Below, in pieces: positions 1-10,061 of a DNA stretch of 29,983 bases. Origin of the DNA: Chromera velia (Eukaryota > Sar > Chromeraceae); assembly GCA_018398765.1 (NCBI GenBank), contig JAHBMJ010002940.1, positions 1 through 29,983 on the forward strand. Direction: 5' to 3'. Made by a program: the position numbers and the translations under genes. The first letter of the stretch is position 1. Every line of letters begins with the position of its first letter. Under the pieces are notes generated by a model. It was not told where the DNA came from. It worked only from the letters and a program-made list of their open reading frames with translations, and did no database searches.

Positions 1-776
1 TGCGGCCGCTGCAACCAGCATAGGAGTCGCACCTGCACTAGCTGCCCCCATCAGTGCATCCATTTCATCCTCTTCCTCCCCGGATACCTCGATCCTCTCC
101 ACCACGATTCCTCCCAACCCTCCGTCAGGAGTACACACACCTCGGCTGCACACGCGTGATCCCCCCTAGCAGCCACGAACGTCTGGTCCGTTGCTTGGAC
201 ACCAGTAAGGTAGTCCTGTGCGATGTGCCTCACCTTCAGAAACACCTTCCTATTGTATTCTGGATACTTCAGTCCCCCCACCCCTGCCATCTGTGCCTCT
301 CTCGACAGGGAGCTGAAGACCCTTTCCATCGGGATGTCAACATACGGCAGCAGAAGGTCTTGGACAATCGCATCACACCCCTCCTTGAGCTTGATCATTC
401 CTGGCCTCACCATCTCGTTCATCCCCCCCTCTTTCCTTCTATCCGATGTCATAAACAAGCGGAGGTACTTGTTCCGTTCAATTGCATCGATGTACACCCC
501 CTCCTTCTGCGGGTCCTCCTTCGATCTCTTCAACATTGCTGCTGCTTTGGGCTTCATCCGCGTGAGTACCATCTTGTAGTAGGGCTCCACCCCCAGCCCA
601 TTCTGCACCTCCATCTTCTGCTCATTCGGCCCCAGCCTTTCCCCCTCTACGTAGGGACGCACTACATACTCGTTCTGCAGTGTCGGGCCTCCCCCGTTCT
701 GCGGCTTGCTCCCCCCAACCATAGAGAAGTCAAGATGCCTCGGCCTCCCGAGCTTGTCTGCCAATGTTCGACTCAT
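1..776 (-). pseudogene. Unrecognised protein gene, partial, with apparent frameshift
   Basis: I do not recognise this protein. The frame opens at ATG 776-774, just after an in-frame TAG, and has balanced, non-repetitive composition: a basic, Gly/Pro-containing N-terminus, then a mixed helical stretch with Lys/Arg clusters. After about 200 residues that frame turns Trp/Arg-rich and stops at TGA 53-51. A neighbouring frame beginning near 140 instead encodes a Gly-rich then acidic tail (the EEEDEMD stretch) and an Ala-rich end, and stays open to base 1. The switch falls near a run of six C at about 171-176, so a homopolymer indel (real or a sequencing error) probably broke one gene that continues left of the window. 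Alternatives are an intron or a natural end at 53-51. The protein could belong to an unidentified mobile element. That it is coding is fairly likely; its function is unknown. Confidence 0.5.
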
Positions 777-1495
777 CGCCCAAACCTACACGTCACTCAC
801 AGTCAACGGAAAGACGGACACAGTAAATAAAGCTCCGAGGTTCCGGCAAACTTGCGCCCCGGAAGAAGAACAATAAGAATGTTCTAGTATGATAAGTTCT
901 CTTCCAACAGCCGAGACAGTCCTGCTATGCACGTACTGTTTGCTAAGGGACCGACGGTGGACTCTACCGAAATCACCATCTCCAAGATTGGTCAATATGA
1001 CGGCATGCTCTCACTTCTGGGTAAGTGATACTTCTTAACTATCTACTTAGGTGGTGCCGCATCATGCATTTTTGTTCCACTGGAGTAGGGCGCCTGGTTC
1101 AAGTTACCCAGCCATATGCACTAAAGCTACTCCATCACTGTAATTCAGAGTCAGAACTGAAGAAAAAGCATTATACTGGACTCAGTCCATCCCCAAGCTT
1201 TGTCAACAGAGTATGCTTGCAGTCTTGCCCTTCTCTGCTGCAACTAGAGGCACCAAATAGGAATCCGGCCCAGGGGGGCCACCAATAATTGCAAAAAGGC
1301 TGCACAAGCAAAGTCAAAGTAACCAATTGGGACCATAGAGCAACCGTAATCAAACAGCAAGCACGTCAATGTACCAGAAGGGATCTATTCCCGCTTTTCA
1401 GACCGCCAGACACCGGTCATAAAGGATCAAGGCCTACGCAACCTCGCCGGCAGCCAGCCGAGGGGCATAGAGAAGAGCAAACACAGAGGGAGCAG
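777..1495. other. Non-coding stretch left of the AT-rich element
   Basis: Only short open frames without recognisable domains occur here. I see no gene, RNA or repeat that I can support. Confidence 0.5.
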
Positions 1496-1543
1496 AGGCT
1501 TGTGCCTTTAAAAGTGGACTTTTGCCCTTAAGTCGGACTTTTA
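1496..1543 (+). repeat. Left terminal inverted repeat of the AT-rich element
   Basis: This 48-bp sequence is the reverse complement of 2669-2716 with a single T/C difference. Confidence 0.75.
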
Positions 1544-1962
1544 TCTTAACTCATTCAAAAAAACCTAAATTCTAGCCTAAATTTAAAATCTTCTACCTAA
1601 TACCATATAATTGAGAATGAAAGAGATGATCATACATTATTTATTCATCAACTAATTTTTTATAAAAAAATATAATATGATTATATCAGTCATATACAAT
1701 ATGGCACATTTTGTAGAAACTAATACACTGTCATGCAATCTTAAATTCCTTTGAAATCTAGTTTATCTGGACTGAGTAGTTTATGGTAGTTTAAAAGTTA
1801 ATTATAAACATTTTTTTTACAAAACATTTAATAGTCTATTAGTTAGTAATAAAAACTAGAAAACTGTTTTATCAGATGATCCGACTCAGATCTGCGCTTT
1901 AAGTGCTGAATAAAATGAAGTACTCTTTTTCCAGCAGCTGGGATGCCATATATATATATATA

Positions 1963-2067
1963 GAAAGCCGATTTCTTATTTGTTGAATTAATTTGAGCAA
2001 AATCGGCTTTTCTGGCCGTCGAGGGCCCCGGCATACCCCACCTTAGGTCATACATGCAGCCGGGGCC
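1963..2067. repeat. Two adjacent hairpins inside the AT-rich element
   Basis: GAAAGCCGATTT (1963-1974) pairs with AAATCGGCTTTT (2000-2011). Immediately after it, GGCCCCGGC (2024-2032) pairs with GCCGGGGCC (2059-2067). The second is a GC-rich island in otherwise AT-rich sequence. Function unknown. Confidence 0.5.
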
Positions 2068-2668
2068 AAAATCGCATGCACAGCGCCCTTTGAACCGAAG
2101 GCCTGACAATGGATTAATGCACACTGTGCGTGCGCCCTCTTCCCATGCAATGTGTATGCAACCTGTCCGGCACCATACATATCCTTAGGTATGCTTGGCG
2201 GATTGGCTTGTAGTTTCGTACGCTTTCTTTAGACTTTCTTTAGTCTCACCACTTCTACAAGTGTCTGGTGTTTTCTTTCGATTTCCTTTAATTGTTTCTT
2301 TTTTTCTTATTGGTTGATCGATCGTAGTTTGTAATTGCATATAGCTGTGTTGGCTATAAGTAAGGGTAAATAAACCTTAGTAAGGACAATTGTGAAATGA
2401 CAAAAAAAAACTAAGAATCTTAGTACCTTTCAATTAGGTTTTAGATCAACCAAACGACTCAAACTCAGAGAAATTTAATTTGACCATTGCTTTTCTATAA
2501 CATGCTGCAGGTTTTAACTCCATACATTTTTGTTTTAAATTTTTTTTAGATGTAAAAACTTTTTTAGATATTAAATCTCTTATAGTTTATTATAGTTTTG
2601 ACCATTTAGGATCATTCAAGATCTAGGTCAAGATATAAAAAAAACTTTTATAGTATGAATCATGTTTT

Positions 2669-2716
2669 TAAAAGTCCGACTTGAGGGCAAAAGTCCACTT
2701 TTAAAGGCACAAGCCT
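2669..2716 (-). repeat. Right terminal inverted repeat of the AT-rich element
   Basis: Partner of 1496-1543. The composition switches back to GC-richer sequence immediately to its right. Confidence 0.75.
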
Positions 2717-4052
2717 GCAGAAAGATCAGTCATCCTTCCTCCTCCAGAGCAGAGCGGAGCAGAGAGTCTACCAGAGGAACAGAGAAGCTGAATACAGACG
2801 GAACTAAGACAGCGCTGCCTAGATAGAAAGAAAAGAGAGAAGCTGAACGGGTCGACATAAACAAGGTCAGAGCCTGTCAGACTGAGAGTGCACAAACGTC
2901 CCTGACTGTGCACAAAAGTCCCGTCTACAGACAACCTGCCAGCCAATGCACAGGCAGAGCAGATCAAAGAGGCGAAGATAGTCCTACAAGCCGTACAGAT
3001 GCTTTGCAAGTCCTCTAAAGACCTCTCAGATGATCAGGAGCTAGGTCAGAAGTTTGGCCACTCTCATATACATGCATGCATACACGCATCAAAAATGTGC
3101 ACTTTCAGAGTCGCACGGTGCAATTTGAGCCAAAAAAAGACTGCACCAGGGCTTGAACCCAGGACGCTCACTTGTTGGAGTCCTGGAAGTGCACACTGCG
3201 ATGCCCTCATATACCAATCCACCGTTATTGAGCGGGTCCGCCGCCTACATACAGCTGAACACCGTGTGTGGCGGCGTATAATAGGCCTATCTTGAACCTT
3301 TAAGGGCTTGGTCCGACCGGGACATAAAAGATATGGGCCCAGCGACCAAGGAATCTTAGTTTAAGTCCAAACGGACTCAGAAACACCTATTGGTTCCGGA
3401 ATGCCACGCCGGGGTGGGCCCGCCAAAAATCTGGATTTTTTCCTAATTCACTAAAAAGTGTATATAAAGTGCCCGCCAGGATGCCGGGATGCGATAAATG
3501 CTGAGGCATTAGCATCAAGACCAACACACACCCGCTTGCCCCCCCTACAATCTTTCCAACAGCTTTGTCCCAGCGCATTTGTCTGTCTGTCTGTCTCTCG
3601 GTCGGTCTGGTCTATCTGTCTGTCTTCGAAGTCTATACAGAAGAAGAGGGTTTCAGATGGGACAAGAGATTGTGCTGCAGAAAATGAGAGAGTATGTTGT
3701 TGTCCCACTGAAATCAGTTTGCCTTCTCCACCTGCCCCTTGCAAAAAATGTGATGGAGAGCACGACTTTGGAGCGCGTGCTTTGTTTTTCAGGCGAAGAA
3801 GCCGGTGCTTCTGCACAAGCAATTATGCTAGATTCCGCCTCTCAGACGGGTGGTGGTTTCCTTTCCTCTTGAGTCTCGCCTCCTCACTCTACAAGCTTCA
3901 CTAGACGACTCTGGCAATGCAAGTGGACTCAAATTCTCGTTGTTTTTCAAAGTTGAACTAGAAAGTTGAACTCACCAGTCAGTTGTATAATGTTGAACGA
4001 CTTCCCCTGGTTTATGGTTATACGTGAGTGGCAGGAAGGTAAGCAAACAAGA
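2717..4052. other. Mostly non-coding stretch between two mobile elements
   Basis: A weak tRNA-like pol III signature lies at 3132-3218, and a short CTGT microsatellite near 3581. Open frames at 3458-3904 are Cys/Ser/Leu-rich, partly made by that microsatellite, and lack a recognisable domain. Confidence 0.4.
3132..3218 (-). ncRNA. Possible tRNA-like pol III unit (SINE head or degenerate tRNA)
   Basis: On the minus strand GGTTCAAGC (3151-3159) with the next C fits the B-box GWTCRANNC. TGGTATATGAGG, about 50 bp upstream (within 3205-3218), fits the A-box with one mismatch. A run of seven T (3132-3138) follows the B-box, as in a pol III terminator. No matching acceptor stem is visible, so a working tRNA is unlikely. 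A tRNA-derived SINE remnant is the better guess. Confidence 0.3.
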
Positions 4053-4057
4053 TGTTA
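4053..4057. repeat. Target site duplication, left copy (TGTTA)
   Basis: TGTTA directly abuts the TG end of the LTR and matches 10057-10061. Five bases is a usual length for Ty3/gypsy integrases. Confidence 0.85.
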
Positions 4058-4310
4058 TGTAAGCTGCGTACGGTACTAGAGGCTCAATTACGATAAGCGT
4101 AGATCGTAGGCAGACTCACATTAAAGTATGACCTAGCAGAGTCAATCTGTTGATCCACTATCGAGACCAGCCAACATCACGATCGAGAGACTGGCACAGA
4201 ATAACTTTTGCACGCAAAGGTCAGACGTCACTTTATTCAGACTGGCCGCACGCGGCGTTGCAAGGTCAGCGGCGGCCCTAGCGTGGCGCGACGCTCGTGG
4301 CAGGCCCACA
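4058..4310 (-). repeat. 3' LTR of the retrotransposon
   Basis: This 253-bp copy lies downstream of the chromodomain in element orientation. On the plus strand it begins TGTAAGCTGCGTA and ends GGCAGGCCCACA, as does the other LTR. Confidence 0.92.
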
Positions 4311-4324
4311 CCTGCCCACCTTCT
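4311..4324 (-). promoter_or_regulatory. Polypurine tract of the retrotransposon
   Basis: In element sense AGAAGGTGGGCAGG directly precedes the 3' LTR. It is purine apart from one T and one C, as expected for plus-strand priming. Confidence 0.55.
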
Positions 4325-4429
4325 GAAGCTGACGTCCACGCTCAGCTCAATCACTCAGACCATCGAAATCGAACCATAGAGGCATGAATGAAGTCGGTAA
4401 GCCACGATCGACACCACAGTGTGCCTCTT

Positions 4430-5737
4430 CTACCACATATATACGACGTTCTCGGAATCACTTTCAGCATCTTTAAGCTGAGAAGCAGATAGCCAGAGAG
4501 CACACAGCCTAGGAAGCTGCGTCTCTAACTGACAGATTCGCACCCCACTCCATACGGCCTTCTCGACTGCACTGATGTGCACCACACGTCTTCTCAACTC
4601 CATCCTACACCTGCCTGCCTTCTTCTTCGCTGCTTCTCTTCTTTTCTCCTTGAAGGCATACAGGGCTTCTTTTGCATGTGTGAGGCTGACTGACGGTTCC
4701 CACGACGCATTCTCCTTACTCTCCCCCTTCCACCAGATGAGATAGTGCGCCTGTCCATCGATCCGCTTGTGATCCAGAATTTCTTCAACTTCATATTCCA
4801 CCTCTGTAGAGGTTGGAAGGCGGATGGCAGGCAACGGATCAGTCTTCTCCCTCTCGTACTTTTTTAAGAAGGAGACATTGATCACGTTGTGTGTCCGTAC
4901 GCCTGCAGGGAAAATGAGCTCATATGCGTTGTCGTGTATCTTTCTTTCTACCTCAAAGGGTCCATAATACACCGGTTCGAGTTTCCTCACTATTCCTCCT
5001 GGCTTTCTATCTCTTTTGAAGTAAAAATTATGGACAAGTACATATTTTCCAGGCTTGAAAGATACTTCCCTCCTGTGTGGATCTACCTGTTGTGCCATCT
5101 GCTCTCTTGCCTTCTGCAATCTTTCTTTTGCTCTCATAATTTCTGCCCCTCTGGCGTCTGCGAATTCTGCTGCTGGAGGGCAGAAAGATTTCGTTCGTAC
5201 AGAGACAGAAGGCAGACGAATGGGATCGCGGCCGTACAAAAAACGGAATGGAGACATGCCGAGAGCTGAATGAACTGAATCGCGATATGCAAACTGACAC
5301 ACAGCCAACCATTTCGGCCAGTCTGACTGGTGTTCATCCATAAAACAGCGCAGCATTTGCTGAATCGTTTGATTGTCTCTCTCTGTCTGTCCATCCGACT
5401 ATGGATGCCCTCTCGTGCTCATGTTCAATTTTGTCTTCCACAGTCGAGCAAGCTCCTACCAAAAAGCAGAAAGGAAACGAGGATTACGATCACTCACCAC
5501 CGATTGAGGTATCCCGTACTCGAGGATCACTCGTTCAAAGACTGCCTCTGCTGTCCCCTCTGCCATAATTCCTGAGGAGACTACAATGAAGCAAGGAGCT
5601 TTAGACAGACGATCGACAACAGAGAGAATTCTATCCACCCATTCATTCTTATACAACACCCTCGGGAGTCCAAATACAAAATCAAGAGAGAATGACTGAA
5701 ATGCAAATTCAGGAATTGGAAGTGGATGCAGGAGGCC
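4430..5737 (-). pseudogene. pol: Integrase catalytic core, C-terminal domain and chromodomain, two in-frame stops
   Basis: Same frame as the preceding pol piece. All three catalytic acidic residues can be traced: D in the SLDFVFGLP segment, D in VVSDRNPRF, and E in DGQTER. TAG 5458-5456 follows the FLSAFW motif, and TAG 5401-5399 replaces the Gln of the conserved HPQ-S/T-DGQTER motif. Both are single C-to-T changes from CAG. From Met 5356 the sequence is free of stops for 308 residues: the rest of the core, the GPFEV...AYEL region typical of the C-terminal domain, and a chromodomain at about 187-236 (EVEEILDHKR ... YLIWWKG ... SWEP). Chromodomains are thought to steer chromovirus integration to marked chromatin. 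The piece ends at TAG 4432-4430. Confidence 0.88.
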
Positions 5738-6991
5738 TTACTGCTTCTCTGTCGGTCTCTTCCCTCTCTGGCAAATGTCACACTTCCTCACATACTGCTG
5801 GACCAACACATATATATGCGGCCAGTAGAAAGAGCCAGCCAGTTTCAAATAAGTTTTCTCTCCCCCCAAATGTCCCCCCATGGCTGTGTCATGGTGTTCA
5901 TAAATCAGATTTTTCTGCAGCCTTTCTGTCGGGATTGCCAGTCGATCGTTGAAGAAAAGCAATCCGTCTTCCATATGAAAAGGTTGTACTCTCAGCCGTA
6001 GTCGCAGAGGCACTCCTTTCTCAGGATGCTCTACTGCTTCTTTTATTTCCCTCCAGAACTGTTCCTCCTCATACCCCTTTCTTATCTTCCCCAAGAATTC
6101 TTCATCTGGCTGCACATACACTTCATTCAAGAGAAGCTCACAGACGTCTTTTCTCTCTTCCTGCACCTCTTTTATCTGTGCAGCCAACCTAGGCACCCTG
6201 CTTAATGCATCAGCCACCCTGTTTCGTGCACCCGGGACGTACCGAGGTGTAATCCCGAGCTCATCAAACCTTGAGACGAACCTGTGCATACGTGGGGATA
6301 TCAGGGTGCGATCGGCAGACACATTCACATATTTCAGAGACTCATGATCCGACCACACCTTGGTTGTATGATTCACGTATGGTCTCCACGTCTTCACTGT
6401 AAAAACACACCCTTGAAATTCTTTCTCTCTAATGTGATACTTCAATTTTGCTGGGCTCATACGACGAGAAGCAAAAGCACACGGACGCAAGTAACCAATC
6501 TCCGGATCCTCTTGCATCAAAGCAATACCCAAGGTCTCAGTCGATTCGCATGCGTCCACAAAGATTTCAAACGGGCAGGCGGGATCGGGAATGAATAATT
6601 CAACTGTATTTCTGACTGCTTCTTTCAGTGCTTGAAAACTTCTCTCTTCTTTTTCTCCCCACTCAAACACCCGCTTCGCTTTCAACAAAGCATAGAGAGG
6701 TCCCGCTTTCTCACTGAAACGGGGAACGAATCTTCTCACCCAATTCGCAAACCCCAAGAAAGAGAGCACATCCTTTCTGTTCTTCGGGGTCGGCCACTTG
6801 TTGACTGCCTCTGTTTTGCTGACCTCTGGTCGAACCCCGGTCCTAGAAATTCTCAAGCCCACAAAGGTCACCTCACTCTGCATGAAGTGGCACTTTGAGA
6901 GCTTGGCATACAGATTGTTCTCACTGAGCAAATATAGAACAGTGCGAATATGTTTTTTCTGCTTTTCTCTAGTATGTGAATAAATGAGGAT
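5738..6991 (-). pseudogene. pol: End of reverse transcriptase, RNase H and integrase zinc domain
   Basis: Second open piece of pol, in a different frame from the RT core because of the 5-bp insertion at 6992-6996. It opens directly with the RT thumb/connection region (YAKLSKCHF, then FLGFANWVRRF). RNase H follows (FVDACESTETLG, REKEF, WSDHESLKY), giving the expected acidic residues, then the integrase HHCC zinc domain (HHDTAMGGH ... CDICQRGK). The piece ends at TAA 5740-5738, immediately before the integrase GLLHPLPIP linker. That stop is at a position where CAA (Gln) would be unremarkable. The frame after the TAA is unchanged, so this is a point stop and not the end of the protein. Confidence 0.88.
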
Positions 6992-9123
6992 GTCATATCA
7001 TCCAGAAACACCGAAACGAAACGATTGAGGCAGGATTGAAGAGCAAATTGAATCAGCCTCATCGCAGAAGGTGGCGCGTTCGTCAAACCAAAAGAAACGA
7101 CCAGCCACTCAAAAGAGCCATATCGTGTTGTGAAGGCTGTCTTGGGGAAGTCTTCCTCCTTGACTCTCATTTGGTGATAGTACTGACGTAAATCTAGAGT
7201 CGTGAAAAATCGTGCCCCATGGAGTCGATCGATTAATTCCTGCGGATGAGGGAGTGAATGCTTATCTTTTATTGTGATGCGATTCAAGCCTGTGTAATCG
7301 CAACACATCCTCATCGATCCGTCTTTCTTTTGTACGAAAAGAACAGAAGCAGTATAAGGAGAAGCAGACGGTCGAATGAATCCTTGTTCAAGATATATGT
7401 CTAGCTGTCTCCTCAGCTCATCTGTCTCTCCTATTGATAATCGGTAAGGTGGACGCGCAGGAGGTGAATGACCAGGCTCAAGTTCAATTTTGAAGTCCAA
7501 ATGAGGACCTCTGGACGGTAGGAGATGAGAGAGTCGATCAAGGAAAAGAGACGCATAATTTGCCATAATTTCTTTTACATCACGAGGCACCTCTGGATCC
7601 GGTTGATTGAGGAATGCACGCACTTCAGAAAGATCGGAAGAAGAATAGACAGGATGATCAGAAGAAAGAGAAGAAAGAAAGTCAGACCCATGAATCCCCT
7701 TGTCATCCATTCTCCCCTTTCCATTCCCCCCCAATTCACTCACTTCAGTTGTTTGCACTTCGTACTCCTCCTGTGCAGGTGGTCGTGGGCGCACCATCTC
7801 CATGTACACGATATGAAACGGCGCTCCTCTCTTGATGCAACGTCTAGCCTGCACAGGATTCAAGAAGGGAGGGCAATTTTCGTCTTTCTTGTACCCTCCG
7901 TTCAAAATCACTTCACGGCGTTTGAAAGAGAACCGAAGAGACCGAGTTGGATGGTCGAGCTCGACGTTGTGTGCGTCACTCCATTTTCGACCGAGGATCA
8001 CATCATAGCCATCCAGGTCAGCAAGCAATGCACCCACAATTTCTGAATACCCCTGTATGCGCAGAGGCACTTGAGGTACATACTTACTGACCGTAGCGTC
8101 CAGTCTCCCATTCTCCTTCACCGCCATCCGACATCTCATAGGGGTCGAAAACCTGCAAATATGGAGCTGCCAATTGTGTGCAAACTTGCTATCAACAAAA
8201 ATATTATCAGCTCCATTATCATAAAACACTTTGACTGGACTGCCAGCAAATGTGCCTTGATAAACAAATCCCTCTCTATAACTTTCATCACTATCATCCT
8301 CTTCTTCCTCCCCCGACCCCCCACTTTCTTCCTTAATATTTCTTATTTCTTCCTCAACTTCTCTACGTACCTCAGGTTCCCAAGGAACCACGACGCGATC
8401 ATCCTCTCTCTGGCCGGGAATCGTTCTCACTCCCGCCACTTGTCTGGGTCCCACCTGATGCGCTGGTTGTGACCCCTGGGGCGGTGAAGACGTTCGCCGA
8501 CCAAACGATGGAGTGTCGCTGAAGGCACGTCCTTGTCCCCCCAAAGGAACATTGCTTCCGAACCCCCTGCCTGGCTGACGAGTCTCCTCCCTCCCCCCCG
8601 ATGCAGAGGGTGACCCATAAGGAGAAGGGTATCGAGCCCCCTCATAGTATCTGTGAGGAGGAGAGCTTTCTCGTCGAAACTCGGGAAACCAGGCTGCTCG
8701 CTGTGGAGGTTCTCGCCATCCTCCGAATAGGGACGTGTACATGGCGCGTGCCTGTGGGGGACCGCGTAACCCATTCCAGCACTGCCTCATCTGGTGATTG
8801 GGATCACCACACCGGAAGCAAAGTCCCCGTCTCCATCTCTCCTCCCATAGGGCCTGGGGCAATCTGGGGTCACAAAGCGGCATGCTACGATGCATCCCAC
8901 AGAGATCCATCGGAGCCGGTCCAGTTGGGTCAATCGGTGGAGACCCCCCTGGAATCGGTCCTGCCCCTTTGGCCCACTTTCCTCCCCGAGCTGATGCCTG
9001 TTGAAGCCAGGCCTCGTTGTCTAAGGCCTTCTCCATGGCCTTCTGCAGAGTCTGCGGCTCCTGTCTGTTGGTTTGAAACATGACAGCAGGTGGCAAACCC
9101 TCAATGTAGCTGTCGAGGAGGTC
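6868..9123 (-). pseudogene. pol: gag C-terminus, protease and reverse transcriptase core, frameshifted at the RT active site
   Basis: Open frame continuing gag without a frame change. The first Met (9096) is probably not a real start. Counting from that Met: a CCHC zinc knuckle with C93, C96, H101 and C106; a Pro/Ser/Gly-rich linker; an acidic segment near 246-270; and a retropepsin-like site DNGA at 293-296, where families normally have D-T/S-G-A. The reverse transcriptase palm and fingers follow, with motifs such as QKKDGSMRMCCDY, LDLRQYYHQ, FGLTNAPP and the catalytic FLDD at 697-700 (codon ending 6997). Just after FLDD an extra 5 bp (about 6996-6992) shifts the frame, and the remaining 42 residues to the stop at 6868 are unrelated to RT. 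Function when intact: Gag processing and reverse transcription in cytoplasmic particles. Confidence 0.88.
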
Positions 9124-9738
9124 TCACTCACTCGTCCCTGCCTTTTTCAGCTTCAACGCTTCGACGTCGAACTTGTTGTTGTAGTCGCTGACAGTTCCAG
9201 TGCACCTGAGGATTGCGATCTTCTTCTTTGCTGCCCTGCGGACATGCTTGTCTCTGTACCGACAAAGCAATGTGTCCTTCAAGGCAAGCCAGTCGCGAAA
9301 CCCAATGCCGTCCTCCAACTTCACCAAGTCAAACCAGTCCTTGAGTTCAGGGCTCAAGTAAGACTTGACCAGACCGAGTTAACGTTCTGGAGCGGTCTGA
9401 GCATTCACAAACCAGTCGTCCATATCAGTGCACTACCTTTCCGCTTTCTCCCGCACTCCTGTAAAGACATCCAGATTCTTTAGTGTAGTCATGGGAACTT
9501 GTTCTCGAACTTCAGGCGCCTGAGGAGGTAGACCACCCTGTCCGCCTCCAAACAACATGCCGTCTCCTTGTACATCCATCGGCTGCTGGACTGCCGCAGC
9601 AGCTTGCTCCATCTGTCTTTACTGCAGTTCCGCCAGTATCTGCCCTTGCTGCTGCTGGGTCTGCTGGACTGCGGTGAGACCCTGCTGAACCTATAGCAGA
9701 ATCGCACCTACCTCCGCCTGGAACTGCTCAAAAGACAT
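9124..9738 (-). pseudogene. gag: gag N-terminal part of the retrotransposon, five in-frame stops
   Basis: Capsid/structural polyprotein. The frame starts at ATG 9738 with a Gln-rich segment coded by CAG/CAA runs. It continues into a recognisable Retrotrans_gag region (9360-9124), including a WFDL...RDW...YRDK pattern and a DY..KF motif, and after the last stop the typical YIEGLPP block in the same frame. In-frame stops are TAG 9693-9691, TAA 9621-9619, TAG 9435-9433, TAA 9381-9379 and TGA 9126-9124. At least three of the four UAR codons sit where Gln would fit, and the TGA where Arg (CGA) would fit. All are explainable by C-to-T changes, or G-to-A at Trp for the third. No functional Gag can come from this copy without readthrough. 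Confidence 0.8.
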
Positions 9739-9782
9739 CAAAAAAGAAAACCAGAATGAACAAAGATTTGTCTCTTCGCCGA

Positions 9783-9800
9783 ACCAGCTCTGTACTACCA
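9783..9800 (-). promoter_or_regulatory. Primer binding site of the retrotransposon
   Basis: Three bases inside the 5' LTR the element reads TGGTAGTACAGAGCTGGT. TGG pairs with the universal tRNA 3' CCA end. The TGGTA start resembles initiator-Met primer sites known from many LTR elements, but the tRNA cannot be named from here. Confidence 0.6.
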
Positions 9801-9803
9801 GAT

Positions 9804-10056
9804 TGTAAGCTGCGTATGGTACTAGAGGCTCAATTACGATAAGCGTAGATCGTAGGCAGACTCACATTAAAGTATGACCTAGCAGAGTCAATCTGTTGAT
9901 CCACTATCGAGACCAGCCAACACCATGATCGAGAGACTAGCACAGAACAACTTTTGCACGCAAAGGTCAGACGTCACTTTATTCAGACTGGCCGCACACG
10001 GCGTTGCGAGGTCAGCGGCAGCCCTAGCGCGGCGCGACGCTCGTGGCAGGCCCACA
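9804..10056 (-). repeat. 5' LTR of the retrotransposon
   Basis: This 253-bp copy is upstream in element orientation. It aligns without gaps to 4058-4310 with nine differences, all transitions. It should hold the element promoter; I can place no TATA box with confidence. Confidence 0.92.
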
Positions 10057-10061
10057 TGTTA
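10057..10061. repeat. Target site duplication, right copy (TGTTA)
   Basis: Matches 4053-4057 exactly and directly abuts the CA end of the LTR. Confidence 0.85.

Larger units (their letters stand above)
1496..2716. mobile_element. AT-rich non-autonomous DNA element (MITE-like), about 1.2 kb
   Basis: The two ends are terminal inverted repeats of 48 bp (1496-1543 and 2669-2716) that match at 47 of 48 positions. Both start AGGCTTGTGCCTTTAAAAGT when read inward. The interior is strongly AT-rich, unlike both flanks, and contains no credible protein, so movement would need a transposase from elsewhere. GCAG lies directly outside both ends (1492-1495 and 2717-2720), which may be a 4-bp target duplication but could be chance. 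Two internal hairpins sit near the centre. The superfamily cannot be named from this. An ancient palindromic rearrangement is the alternative, but the sharp paired ends favour a transposable element. Confidence 0.65.
4058..10056 (-). mobile_element. Ty3/gypsy chromovirus LTR retrotransposon, structurally complete, coding-dead
   Basis: The element is 5,999 bp and reads on the minus strand. It is bounded by two 253-bp LTRs with TG...CA termini and flanked by a perfect 5-bp target duplication TGTTA (4053-4057 and 10057-10061). In element order it carries the 5' LTR, a primer binding site, Gag with a zinc knuckle, a retropepsin-like protease, reverse transcriptase, RNase H, integrase and a C-terminal chromodomain, then a purine-rich tract and the 3' LTR. 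The order RT-RNase H-integrase identifies Ty3/gypsy, and the chromodomain identifies the chromovirus branch. Gag-Pol was apparently a single frame from ATG 9738. It is now broken by in-frame stops at 9691, 9619, 9433, 9379, 9124, 5738, 5456 and 5399 and by a 5-bp frameshift near 6992-6996. The LTRs differ at 9 of 253 positions, so the insertion is relatively young but decayed. Confidence 0.93.

Noticed and set aside
3458-3904. Cys-rich plus-strand frames after a TATATAAA
   Set aside because: They are partly made by a CTGT repeat, two frames are equally open, and neither carries a recognisable domain.
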